Source: an uncultured Clostridia bacterium
Lineage (GTDB): Bacteria; Bacillota; Clostridia; UBA1381
Reading direction: 5' to 3'
Length of the DNA: 12,250 bases
Assembly (NCBI GenBank): GCA_905235885.1
Contig: CAJONM010000070.1
Span: 1-12,250 of the forward strand
The stretch's first letter is position 1. Each line of letters begins with the position of its first letter. Of this stretch, positions 1 to 6,324 are shown in pieces. Made by a program: the position numbers and the translations under genes. The notes beneath the pieces are model-generated. The model was not told where the DNA came from and made no database searches. It was given only the letters and a program-made list of their open reading frames with translations.

Positions 1-56
1 CCGTACGCCGACGAGTTCATTTTCGCAAAATCTGCCTCGATTTTCGGCACTCTGCC
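1..56. other. Unassigned left-edge sequence
   Basis: No gene can be supported here. Plus-strand frames 1 and 2 stay open through the terminator, which argues that they are not coding; frame 3 stops at 63-65 and reads as an arginine-rich, low-complexity peptide. The stretch contains small complementary words (GCCGA at 7-11 with TCGGC at 44-48; a CAAAAT-like word with ATTTTCG), so it may be a structured 3' untranslated region of a plus-strand gene outside the window. That is inference only. Confidence 0.3.
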
Positions 57-85
57 AGCGTGTAGACAAGTTTGTCTACACGCTG
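56..85. repeat. 13-bp hairpin with 4-nt loop
   Basis: The arms CAGCGTGTAGACA (56-68) and TGTCTACACGCTG (73-85) are perfect reverse complements around the loop AGTT. No T-run follows on either strand, so on its own this is not an intrinsic terminator. It sits 2 bases before the terminator hairpin at 88-107, giving two stacked hairpins at the end of an upstream plus-strand transcript. It could protect a 3' end, be a protein-binding palindrome, or be part of an interspersed intergenic repeat. Confidence 0.7.
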
Positions 86-87
86 AA

Positions 88-118
88 GGGCTGCCTTTCG
101 GCAGCCCCTTATTTTTTT
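88..118 (+). terminator. Intrinsic terminator
   Basis: An 8-bp G+C-rich stem, GGGCTGCC (88-95) with GGCAGCCC (100-107), closes on a TTTC loop and is followed by a T-rich tract (109-118). The orientation serves a plus-strand gene lying to the left of the window. Read on the minus strand the same hairpin has no T-run after it, so it is unlikely to terminate the DUF378 gene efficiently. The T-tract overlaps the stop codon of that gene (117-119). Confidence 0.85.
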
Positions 119-323
119 ACACTTCCGCGTTTGCGAAACTGTGGTTGAAAAACAGCGATATACACCATAATCCCGCGATGCCTACAATCGTATATACCAC
201 TCTTGACGCGACTGCGAGCTGACCGCCGAATATCGCCGCTACAAGATCGTAGCCGAATACGCCGATAAGCAACCAGTTGATCGCGCCGATAATAACGAGC
301 GCCAATGAAATTTTGCTCAACAT
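117..323 (-). CDS. DUF378 family small membrane protein
   Basis: This small integral membrane protein of 68 residues has no known molecular function. Two hydrophobic helices, roughly residues 3-24 and 34-58, are joined by a short loop. The motif INWLLIGVFGYDLVAAIFGG matches the hallmark of DUF378 (a YuzA-like family), in which an N-W-x-L-x-G-x-F pair of turns precedes DLVAAIFG. I set the start at ATG 321-323 because the GAGGAG ribosome site (333-338) lies 9 bases from it, whereas the upstream in-frame ATG at 330-332 abuts the site with no spacer; family members also usually begin close to this point. It is divergent from the DUF4830 gene, with a 129-bp gap. I found no clear promoter. The stop codon overlaps the T-tract of the opposing terminator. 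Family assignment is confident; the role is unknown. Confidence 0.9.
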   Translation of the reverse strand: MLSKISLALVIIGAINWLLIGVFGYDLVAAIFGGQLAVASRVVYTIVGIAGLWCISLFFNHSFANAEV

Positions 324-332
324 TTTAATCAT

Positions 333-338
333 CTCCTC
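333..338 (-). promoter_or_regulatory. Ribosome binding site deciding the DUF378 start
   Basis: GAGGAG on the minus strand directly touches an in-frame ATG (330-332) and lies 9 bases from the next ATG (321-323). Normal spacing favours the second, giving a protein three residues shorter (starting MLSKIS) than the longest reading. Confidence 0.7.
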
Positions 339-452
339 GATTTATAAGTGTCAGCTTTATTTTTCCCGAACAAATGTGAAATAGACGATGTAATATATTG
401 ATATTGCGCCAAATAATATTAAATATGGAACAAATTGCTTGGGGGGCGCGAT

Positions 453-857
453 ATGAGGTTTATGATCCTTATAGCCGCCGCGGTGGTATGCGCGGCGCTG
501 ATGGTAACGGCGCACGGCGATGATGCCGAAATCGGAAAATGCCGTCAGTTTTTGGAAAGCTACGGATGGGAGGTATCCGATAAGCCGACGGATGAGGAAA
601 AGGTTTTTCTTCCGTTGCAGGAGGATGAGGTGTACAAAAGCTATAATACTATTCAAAGTCGGGCAGGGCTTGACATTTCGCCGTATTATGGCAGGAGCGG
701 CGTGCGGTATACATTTGAGGTAAAAAATTATCCGGCGGATGTGGGCGAGCCTGTCTATGCAAATGTCGTATGTATAGACGGCGCGCCTGTCGCCGGAGAT
801 ATAATGACGGTCAGCATACATGGGTTTATGCACTCGCTGCTTTATCCGTCATTTTAA
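453..857 (+). CDS. DUF4830 domain protein, secreted or membrane-anchored
   Basis: This is a 134-residue protein of unknown function. Residues 1-20 are hydrophobic after a short MRF start and look like an uncleaved anchor or signal peptide; there is no proper lipobox. The rest reads like the DUF4830 domain of Firmicutes: C-x-x-F-L-x-x-Y-G-W-E-V near residues 30-41, then a block around EVYKSYNTIQ, a small-residue and aromatic stretch YTFEVKNYP, and a closing GDI...GFMHSL near the C-terminus. The start is ATG 453 because GGGGGG (441-446) precedes it by 6 bases; upstream in-frame TTG at 435 would place the ribosome site inside the gene. It is divergent from DUF378 and convergent with the rRNA methyltransferase gene, whose stop codon lies inside its last codons (9-bp overlap, 849-857). 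Only a poor promoter candidate (TTGATA at 398) was seen. Family call is fairly confident; the function is not known. Confidence 0.8.
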   Translation: MRFMILIAAAVVCAALMVTAHGDDAEIGKCRQFLESYGWEVSDKPTDEEKVFLPLQEDEVYKSYNTIQSRAGLDISPYYGRSGVRYTFEVKNYPADVGEPVYANVVCIDGAPVAGDIMTVSIHGFMHSLLYPSF

Positions 858-2195
858 TATTCGCAGATGTTTGGGGTAATGGTTCTTTATCACGCCGCCG
901 GACGCCTTGCCCCAGCCTATTCCGCCGCCGTCTATCCCGACAACGCACCAACCGCGGCGTGATGACGGCAGCACATCGCCGCGCATATATTTTTGTATGT
1001 CATCGCCGTTTGCGTCAAGGCATACAAACTGCTTGAAGCTTTCAGGTGAGAGCGCGTGCGAGAGCGCGTGAGACGGCTCAAATCTGCCCTTTTTGACGAT
1101 GCCTAAATGCAGTCCGCAGCGGATAACGCGAAGCGCGTCCGTATCTAAAGGTGTCGGCATCAGATAGAGATTATCGCCAAACAGCGCAAATTCCCCGTCA
1201 AGTGATATATTGAGCGCATCCTTTTCAAAATCGCGGTATATCCGTATCGCCTCCGCCATTGCCACGGAGGGCTTTTTTTGCTTTCTCGGCTTTTCGGGTA
1301 CGATCTCTTCTCCATTTTTTTTCAAAAGCGCCACAAAATGCCCCTCGCCGCATTGGCGGTGGGGAAAGACGCGTCTGCATTTTGAAAGCTCCTCGCCAAT
1401 GCCGCCCGAGAGCATGGAAAGAGACGGTATATCCTCAAGCGTCATATTGTATTTTTTAAGCATATACCCTACGACCGCCTCATTTTCATCATATGAAAAG
1501 GTACAGGTGGAGTAGATGATATATCCGCCGCCGCGAAGCATTGTGTACGCGTCATCGAGTATGTTTTTCTGCCGCGTCGCGCAGGACAGCGAATGCGCTT
1601 CGCTCCATTCCTCCGCCGCTTGCGGCTCCTTGCGGAACATTCCCTCGCCCGAACATGGCGCGTCAACGATTATCCTGTCAAAAAACGACGGGAATTTCTG
1701 AGCAAGCGCCGCAGGCGATGCGTTTGTGACAACGGCGTTGCGAAGCCCCAGCCGCTCCGTATTTTCGGCAAGCACCGTCGCGCGTTTGGGTATTATCTCG
1801 TTTGCCACGAGCAGGCCCTTGTTTTTCATGATCGCGCCCATATGCGTGGTTTTTCCGCCCGGCGCGGCGCATAGGTCAAGCACTCGCAGATCTTTGCCTG
1901 TCGGCACCGATGGCACGACACACATCGCCGACGGCTCCTGAAAATAAATAAGCCCTGCCGCGTGGAATGGATGCGTTCCGCTTACGGTCGATCTGTCCGC
2001 GTAATAGCCGTCCTCGCACCATTGCACAGGCTCCGTCGCGCCTATGCTCCGCGCCAAGGCGGCGGTGTCGGCGCATTTTAGAGTATTTATCCTTATGCCC
2101 TGTTTTATGCTTGTGTCATAGGAGCTGATGAACGATCCGTATTCATCGCCCAGAAGCTCTTGCATTCGTTCAAGAAATCTTTTCGGAAGCTGCAT
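849..2195 (-). CDS. rsmF: RsmF/NOP-type rRNA (cytosine-5) methyltransferase
   Basis: This 448-residue cytoplasmic enzyme is predicted to transfer methyl groups from S-adenosylmethionine to C5 of cytosines in 16S rRNA. The N-terminal part (about 1-100) is the RsmF-type RNA-binding region. The Rossmann domain (about 100-290) carries SAM motif LDLCAAPGGKTT (106-117), motif IV DAPCSGEG with Cys181, and motif VI STCTFSYDENE with Cys231. In this family the motif VI cysteine attacks the base and the motif IV cysteine releases the product. The C-terminal 150 residues match the PUA-like tail of Firmicutes RsmF relatives, ending in the typical GWGKASGG...NHYPKHLR. AAAGGA lies 11 bases before the ATG. 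A strong promoter (2233-2261, minus) drives it as a single gene. The final codons overlap the DUF4830 gene. The class is certain; which 16S cytosine it modifies, and so the exact symbol, is inferred. Confidence 0.9.
   Translation of the reverse strand: MQLPKRFLERMQELLGDEYGSFISSYDTSIKQGIRINTLKCADTAALARSIGATEPVQWCEDGYYADRSTVSGTHPFHAAGLIYFQEPSAMCVVPSVPTGKDLRVLDLCAAPGGKTTHMGAIMKNKGLLVANEIIPKRATVLAENTERLGLRNAVVTNASPAALAQKFPSFFDRIIVDAPCSGEGMFRKEPQAAEEWSEAHSLSCATRQKNILDDAYTMLRGGGYIIYSTCTFSYDENEAVVGYMLKKYNMTLEDIPSLSMLSGGIGEELSKCRRVFPHRQCGEGHFVALLKKNGEEIVPEKPRKQKKPSVAMAEAIRIYRDFEKDALNISLDGEFALFGDNLYLMPTPLDTDALRVIRCGLHLGIVKKGRFEPSHALSHALSPESFKQFVCLDANGDDIQKYMRGDVLPSSRRGWCVVGIDGGGIGWGKASGGVIKNHYPKHLRILK
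1048..1071 (-). repeat. 12-bp tandem duplication inside the methyltransferase gene
   Basis: GAGAGCGCGTGC (1048-1059) is followed at once by GAGAGCGCGTGA (1060-1071), differing only in the last base. Read on the minus strand it encodes SHAL twice in EPSHALSHALSPE. Twelve bases keep the frame, so this looks like a small in-frame slippage duplication in the PUA-like tail. Confidence 0.8.
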
Positions 2196-2232
2196 TATAT
2201 AAAATATCCTTTGGAATGTTTATTATGTGATG

Positions 2233-2261
2233 AATATATCACAGGCGGCAAGGGAAGTCAA
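2233..2261 (-). promoter_or_regulatory. Promoter of the rRNA methyltransferase gene
   Basis: On the minus strand, TTGACT (2256-2261), a 17-base spacer and TATATT (2233-2238) form a near-consensus sigma-A promoter, with TGA just before the -10 giving an extended -10. The expected start is near 2226, leaving a leader of about 30 bases that contains AAAGGA. Its -35 is 17 bases from the -35 of the divergent promoter at 2279-2307. Confidence 0.75.
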
Positions 2262-2278
2262 TAGAAAAAAGCGTGTAA

Positions 2279-2307
2279 TTGACAATTTGTGATTTATATG
2301 GTACAAT
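2279..2307 (+). promoter_or_regulatory. Promoter of the ModA-like lipoprotein gene
   Basis: A consensus TTGACA (2279-2284), a 17-base spacer and TACAAT (2302-2307), with TGG immediately before the -10 (extended -10), form a strong sigma-A promoter. The expected start is about 2314, giving a very short leader of about 25 bases that holds the AAAGGGG ribosome site (2323-2329). Confidence 0.85.
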
Positions 2308-2318
2308 GGCGATACAGT
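2307..2318 (+). repeat. Shared 12-mer TGGCGATACAGT, copy 1
   Basis: This word begins at the last base of the -10 and covers the expected start of the lipoprotein transcript. An identical copy sits at 2957-2968, at a similar place in the protease promoter. It may be a common operator, an initial-transcribed-sequence element, or the relic of a duplicated promoter. Confidence 0.6.
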
Positions 2319-2339
2319 GACGAAAGGGGTGGACGGCAT

Positions 2340-2915
2340 ATGAAGAAGATGTTTTTCGCGGTTTTTGCGGCGGCGCTGCTTGTCGGCTGCGGTACGCAGA
2401 CGGCGGAGGTGACTGATAAGACCGATTGGGAAGCGGCGCGGATAGATGTGTATGTCCAAACGCCGCTGATAGGCGTTACGGACGCGGTCGCGGCAAAGTA
2501 TAACGATGAGCATCCAAAGCATACGGTCGTGTTCCATGCGGATACGGCGGATAATATAATAAGCGCCGTAAACGGCGGCGAATGCGATATAGTAATAGCA
2601 AATGACGAGACGATAGCGTACCTTTCCGAGATCGGTGCGGTCGATAAAGACAGCGTTTGCGAGCTTATCTCCGATAGGTATGTGCGCGTGATGACGGATG
2701 AGGAAATACCGCGCGAGGACATCATGCTTGGCTCTGAAGCAGTATATGCGCCCGTCACCGTAACAGAGGAACTTGCCGAGCCTGCCGATCCGTATTCGGC
2801 GGCTATGACGCGCGGCGGGGCGGATATGAGCGGCGCGGCATACAGCTTTTTCAAATACATATCCTCATACAAGGCGGCGAATGTCTATGAGTGGTATGGG
2901 TTCAAATTAAGATAA
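2340..2915 (+). CDS. ModA-like solute-binding lipoprotein, shortened
   Basis: This is a predicted 191-residue lipoprotein on the outer face of the membrane. The N-terminus MKKMFFAVFAAALLVGC is a lipoprotein signal with lipobox LVGC and lipidated Cys17. Residues about 33-100 follow the start of type II solute-binding proteins of the molybdate (ModA) kind: a strand, then a helix with TDAVAAKYNDEHP, VVFHADTADNI, then CDIVIANDETIAYLSEIGAV. The end, SFFKYISSYKAANVYEWYGF, matches the ModA C-terminal helix and closing YGF. The 50-60 residues that normally form most of the second lobe are missing, and the serines that hold oxyanions in ModA do not seem to be kept, so molybdate binding is doubtful. 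No ABC permease or ATPase lies nearby. Start ATG 2340 is chosen for AAAGGGG ten bases upstream and the signal peptide. It has its own promoter; the protease gene follows after 77 bp with another promoter. Fold family is likely; ligand unknown. Confidence 0.75.
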   Translation: MKKMFFAVFAAALLVGCGTQTAEVTDKTDWEAARIDVYVQTPLIGVTDAVAAKYNDEHPKHTVVFHADTADNIISAVNGGECDIVIANDETIAYLSEIGAVDKDSVCELISDRYVRVMTDEEIPREDIMLGSEAVYAPVTVTEELAEPADPYSAAMTRGGADMSGAAYSFFKYISSYKAANVYEWYGFKLR

Positions 2916-2923
2916 AATAAATA

Positions 2924-2952
2924 TTGCAATCCCTCCGATTGTGTGGTACAAT
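2924..2952 (+). promoter_or_regulatory. Promoter of the S8 protease gene
   Basis: TTGCAA (2924-2929), a 17-base spacer and TACAAT (2947-2952), with TGTGG just before the -10 (extended -10), form a good sigma-A promoter 41 bases before the start codon. The spacer holds the left arm of an inverted repeat whose right arm covers the ribosome binding site. Confidence 0.8.
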
Positions 2953-2985
2953 AAATTGGCGATACAGTACCCGAAAATCGGAGGG
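2931..2985. repeat. 10-bp inverted repeat spanning the protease promoter
   Basis: CCCTCCGATT (2931-2940, between -35 and -10) is the exact reverse complement of AATCGGAGGG (2976-2985, which includes the ribosome site). The arms are 35 bp apart and flank the -10 and expected start. A transcript starting near 2959 would lack the left arm, so an RNA hairpin is unlikely unless transcription comes from upstream; a paired DNA operator is the alternative. Confidence 0.6.
2957..2968 (+). repeat. Shared 12-mer TGGCGATACAGT, copy 2
   Basis: This is identical to the word at 2307-2318. Here it starts 4 bases after the -10 and covers the expected transcription start of the protease gene. Confidence 0.6.
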
Positions 2986-2992
2986 GTTTTTC

Positions 2993-5900
2993 ATGAAAAG
3001 ATATATATGCGCTCTGCTTTCGGCGGCGCTTCTGATGCTGTCGGCAATGCCTGCGGCGGCGGAAAACAATATAGACAAGGACAGCGAGGTCGTGACATTT
3101 ATCGTCGGCACGGCAGGCACGCCGGTCGCTGAGCTGGAGACGAATATGCGGTCGCTCTCTAATTTAAAAACGATGACGCAGGGGTATATAGACAGGCATG
3201 AAGAGGAGCTTGAAACGCAAAACAGGGAAATACTTGCCGATGTTGCAAAAAAGCTTGGCGTAAGTGCGGAGGAGAGCTATGTCTATACTCAGCTCTCAAG
3301 CGGCTTTTCAATAACGGCGCGGCGCGGCGATATGGAAAAGATCCTCGCTACCGACGGCGTGACGGATGTATGCGAGGCGGTGGAGCTGTATACGGTGCCG
3401 GATGATGAGATAAGCAGCGGCGAGGTGATAGCGTCCGCGGCGGCAACGGCGGAATACAAAGGCGAAGGTACCGCCATTGCGATAATAGATACGGGATTTA
3501 ATATAACTCATGAATATTTCCAAACCGCCCCGTCGGAGCCGAAATATTCTCAGGCGGATGCCGAGAGCTTGATATCGGAAACGGGCCGTGGGATATATTA
3601 TAACGCGAAGCTGCCGTTTGTGTACGACTATTATCAAAAAAGCACAGCTACAGCCGCAGTAAAAAATTATGCCGATCACGGAACCCATGTTGCCGGCATA
3701 GCGGCAGGCAGCGGCGGCACGCTTCCAAACGGCGATATGATATGCGGCAATGCGCCCGAGGCGCAGCTTGCGCTTATGGCTATAGGTGTCTCCGCAACGG
3801 GAATAGATATGAACGCGGCGATAGCGGCTCTTGATGATTGCTACAAATTAAAGGTTGATGTTATCAATATGAGCTTCGGAGGAAAATACCGCGATATGCG
3901 CTCAAGCGGCTTTACCCAAATAGCGACATCCATCCAAAACGCGCGCAATGCAGGTATAGCGGTATGTGTAGCGGCAGGCAATGACGCGAGGGGATATTCG
4001 CAAACCGCGCCGTCCGCGCTCGATCCCGATTATGGGGCAGTCGGCGCATACGGTAAGCTTACCGATACATTTTCGGTGGCGTCGGCGGACGCGGCGAGCA
4101 CCTATTCGACTCTTACCGATATTGTTTTAGATAATGGCTCTGTTATGGCAGGTCTTGACTTTGCCGCAAACGGCGTATATTTCAAGGACGCGGTGCAAAC
4201 GGAAACACAGATCATCGACTGCGGTCTTGCAAGCACCGCCGCAGACTGCGTCGGCGCATCCGGCAAGGTCGCGATAATACAGCGCGGCGGCAACAGCTTT
4301 GAGGACAAGACGAATAAAGCAAAAAACGCCGGAGCGATAGCGGCGATAATATATGATAACAGAGACGAGCCGTATCCGTCAATATCGGGGCAGGCTCTGC
4401 CGACGCTGTTTATGACAAAGCAGGACGGCGAGGCGCTGCTTGCCGGCGGCGCAGGCGCAGTACGCGTAAACGGCGAGAGCGTGCATCGCATCGAAAACTC
4501 CGTAACCGGCGGCACACCGTCATCATTTTCGTCATGGGGAATAAGCGAAACTCTGGAGCTTATACCGAATATCATGGGCTACGGCGGCAACATCTATTCA
4601 TCAGGTACGGCATCGGACACCGCGTATGTGCTAAACAGCGGAACATCCATGGCAAGCCCGTATATTGCCGGAGTGTGCGCGTGCATAAAATCGTATATCA
4701 ACGCGATTGGTGGCGCGGATAGTGCGAGCGTTGCCGATATGATAGAGCAAAGACTTACGTCAACGGCAGTGCCGGCACGATACGCCGAGTCGCATATTGC
4801 GTATTCGCCGCGGCTTCAGGGCGCGGGGCTGGTCGATCCCCAATCGGCTGTGGCAACGCCCGTAACACTTAAAAACGATAACGAAAAAACGCTCGTAAAC
4901 CTTGGAAACAAGCTCAGCGCAAGCTTTGATATATCGTTTACGGCGCATAATTATTCAATGGAGGATATACTATTTGACGATATCTCCGTTGAGGTCATGA
5001 CAGACGATCATACCGTATCGGGCGGCAAAAATTATGTCGGTCAAATGAAAAGTCTGACTGTAAAAAGCTATACGACCGATGCTGTAACGGCTGAGGCGGA
5101 CAGCGATACGCCAGTCACAATATCGGTAACGCTCGACAGTGATGAGCTTCAGGAGCAGGCGGCTGTTTTCGGTAACGGCTTTTACATAGACGGATACATA
5201 AGGCTTTCAAATTCGGATTATTCGGTGGGTATCCCGTTTATGGGCTTTTTCGGCGACTGGAGAGAGCTGCCGATGTTTGACAAAACGAGATATGACACAG
5301 GCGGCAGCGCGCTTGCAGGAACATATCTGAGAACGACGCTTGGCGGTACAAACAAAACGCTCGGCACAGATACGCAATATATGATAATATCACCGAAAAA
5401 CGGTGACGGGCGATATGATTCGCTTACGGCGGTGATGATGCTTTACCGCGGAAGCCATGGCATGAGGCTGTCGCTTATGCAAAACGGAGTTGAAATGAAT
5501 TATCGCGCACCGAAAAGCACAACCGCAGCGAGCGGATATATGGATAAATTCACCACATATTCGATGGCATATACAAACATTTCCGCGCTTGCAGACGGCG
5601 AATACACCGTTCGGCTTACCGGATATTTTGATGACGGCAGAATGCTTACTCCGAAAACGCTCGATTTTCCGCGCAATATAATAATAGACAACACCGCGCC
5701 GCAGGTAAGTGCAACGCTAAGCCGCGACAAGACGCAGCTTTATGTTAAGGCGTCGGACGCGAATTATCTGCAAAGCGTGACAGTCAGCTACACCGACCTC
5801 TCCGGCGCGGTCAAAACGGAAACGGTAACGCCGACCGGCGCGGTAACGGAATATGAACATACATTCACCGTTACAGACCCCAAGGGCGCGGTGACCGTAA

Positions 5901-6157
5901 CGGCGGTCGATTATGCGTATAATACAAATGTCGCGACGCCGTCGATCAGCGTAACACCCGCCGCCGAGGGCGCGACTGTATCGATCTCAAACGCGCCGGA
6001 GGGCTATTCGGCATATGCCGCGAAATATGACAGTCGCGGCATACTTACCGATATTGCCGCGGTATCGGACGGGTCGGAAATAGATTTTCAGCCGGATAAG
6101 GTGTTCCTTTGGAATGCCGATATGACACCAGTTACCATGTGGGAAAGGCAGCAATAA
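2993..6157 (+). CDS. Secreted subtilisin-like (S8) serine protease with PA and Fn3-like domains
   Basis: This 1054-residue exported endopeptidase probably degrades extracellular proteins or peptides. The signal peptide is residues 1-23, ending SAMPAAA before ENN. A propeptide-like region follows (about 30-150). The S8 domain has Asp166 in IIDTGF, His229 in DHGTHVAGI, oxyanion Asn330 in AAGNDARG and Ser552 in SGTSMASP, so the full catalytic set is present. A PA-type insert (about 370-500, with VAIIQRGGNSFEDKT) interrupts it before SSFSSWG. From about 622 an Fn3-like region resembles C5a peptidase and lactocepin, with IPFMGFFGDW near 746-755. A beta-sandwich begins near IIDNTAP (about 897). A last module (about 1000-1054) ends KVFLWNADMTPVTMWERQQ. 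There is no LPXTG or S-layer-type anchor. Start ATG 2993 is set by GGAGGGG and the signal peptide. No clear terminator follows. Protease class is certain; the substrate is unknown. Confidence 0.95.
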   Translation: MKRYICALLSAALLMLSAMPAAAENNIDKDSEVVTFIVGTAGTPVAELETNMRSLSNLKTMTQGYIDRHEEELETQNREILADVAKKLGVSAEESYVYTQLSSGFSITARRGDMEKILATDGVTDVCEAVELYTVPDDEISSGEVIASAAATAEYKGEGTAIAIIDTGFNITHEYFQTAPSEPKYSQADAESLISETGRGIYYNAKLPFVYDYYQKSTATAAVKNYADHGTHVAGIAAGSGGTLPNGDMICGNAPEAQLALMAIGVSATGIDMNAAIAALDDCYKLKVDVINMSFGGKYRDMRSSGFTQIATSIQNARNAGIAVCVAAGNDARGYSQTAPSALDPDYGAVGAYGKLTDTFSVASADAASTYSTLTDIVLDNGSVMAGLDFAANGVYFKDAVQTETQIIDCGLASTAADCVGASGKVAIIQRGGNSFEDKTNKAKNAGAIAAIIYDNRDEPYPSISGQALPTLFMTKQDGEALLAGGAGAVRVNGESVHRIENSVTGGTPSSFSSWGISETLELIPNIMGYGGNIYSSGTASDTAYVLNSGTSMASPYIAGVCACIKSYINAIGGADSASVADMIEQRLTSTAVPARYAESHIAYSPRLQGAGLVDPQSAVATPVTLKNDNEKTLVNLGNKLSASFDISFTAHNYSMEDILFDDISVEVMTDDHTVSGGKNYVGQMKSLTVKSYTTDAVTAEADSDTPVTISVTLDSDELQEQAAVFGNGFYIDGYIRLSNSDYSVGIPFMGFFGDWRELPMFDKTRYDTGGSALAGTYLRTTLGGTNKTLGTDTQYMIISPKNGDGRYDSLTAVMMLYRGSHGMRLSLMQNGVEMNYRAPKSTTAASGYMDKFTTYSMAYTNISALADGEYTVRLTGYFDDGRMLTPKTLDFPRNIIIDNTAPQVSATLSRDKTQLYVKASDANYLQSVTVSYTDLSGAVKTETVTPTGAVTEYEHTFTVTDPKGAVTVTAVDYAYNTNVATPSISVTPAAEGATVSISNAPEGYSAYAAKYDSRGILTDIAAVSDGSEIDFQPDKVFLWNADMTPVTMWERQQ

Positions 6158-6192
6158 AGCATAGATCTGATGCGGAAATTTGCGTTTTCCCC

Positions 6193-6221
6193 TTTACAAA
6201 CAAGGCAGGTTGTGGTACAAT
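6193..6221 (+). promoter_or_regulatory. Promoter of the argC-argB-proS-nfnAB operon
   Basis: TTTACA (6193-6198), a 17-base spacer and TACAAT (6216-6221), with TGTGG before the -10 (extended -10), form a strong sigma-A promoter. It leaves a leader of about 97 bases before argC. No other convincing promoter occurs up to the end of the window, and no ArgR-type box was recognised by eye. Confidence 0.8.
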
Positions 6222-6270
6222 ACCCCTTGCACATAAAGAAAATAAGCAGATTTATGGTACAAAACGAATG

Positions 6271-6300
6271 GAGATCGCTGCATCCGACAGCGCGGATCTC
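6271..6300 (+). promoter_or_regulatory. Stem-loop in the argC leader
   Basis: GAGATC (6271-6276) pairs with GATCTC (6295-6300), and inside it GCTG (6277-6280) pairs with CAGC (6288-6291), leaving a 7-base loop and a 3-base bulge (GCG). The stem ends 3 bases before AAAGGAG (6304-6310). There is no T-run, so it is not a terminator. It may shape translation or stability of the operon mRNA; no known riboswitch or T-box signature was recognised. Confidence 0.5.
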
Positions 6301-6324
6301 ACGAAAGGAGATAAGGTCATAACC

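Noticed and set aside
341..346. TATAAA as a -10 for the DUF378 gene (minus strand)
   Set aside because: The transcript would start inside the ribosome binding site, and no proper -35 lies at the right distance.
398..426. TTGATA with an A/T-rich -10-like word as the DUF4830 promoter
   Set aside because: The best -10 match at 16-17 bases spacing has only half of the consensus bases, in an A/T-rich stretch where such matches are common.
357..833. Minus-strand frame opposite the DUF4830 gene
   Set aside because: The plus-strand protein has a signal-like N-terminus, a ribosome site and a family match; the minus frame has none of these.
6158..6200. Terminator after the protease gene
   Set aside because: Only a 5-bp A/T-rich stem (GGAAA/TTTCC) can be drawn, with no clear T-run after it, so some read-through into argC is possible.
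6258..6263. TACAAA with preceding TGG as a second argC promoter
   Set aside because: No -35-like hexamer lies 17 bases upstream (AAAGAA is there). It is kept only as a note in the leader finding.
6222..6324. T-box or arginine riboswitch-like leader
   Set aside because: There is no T-box sequence (GGGTGGNACCGCG), no terminator/antiterminator pair, and the leader is too short.
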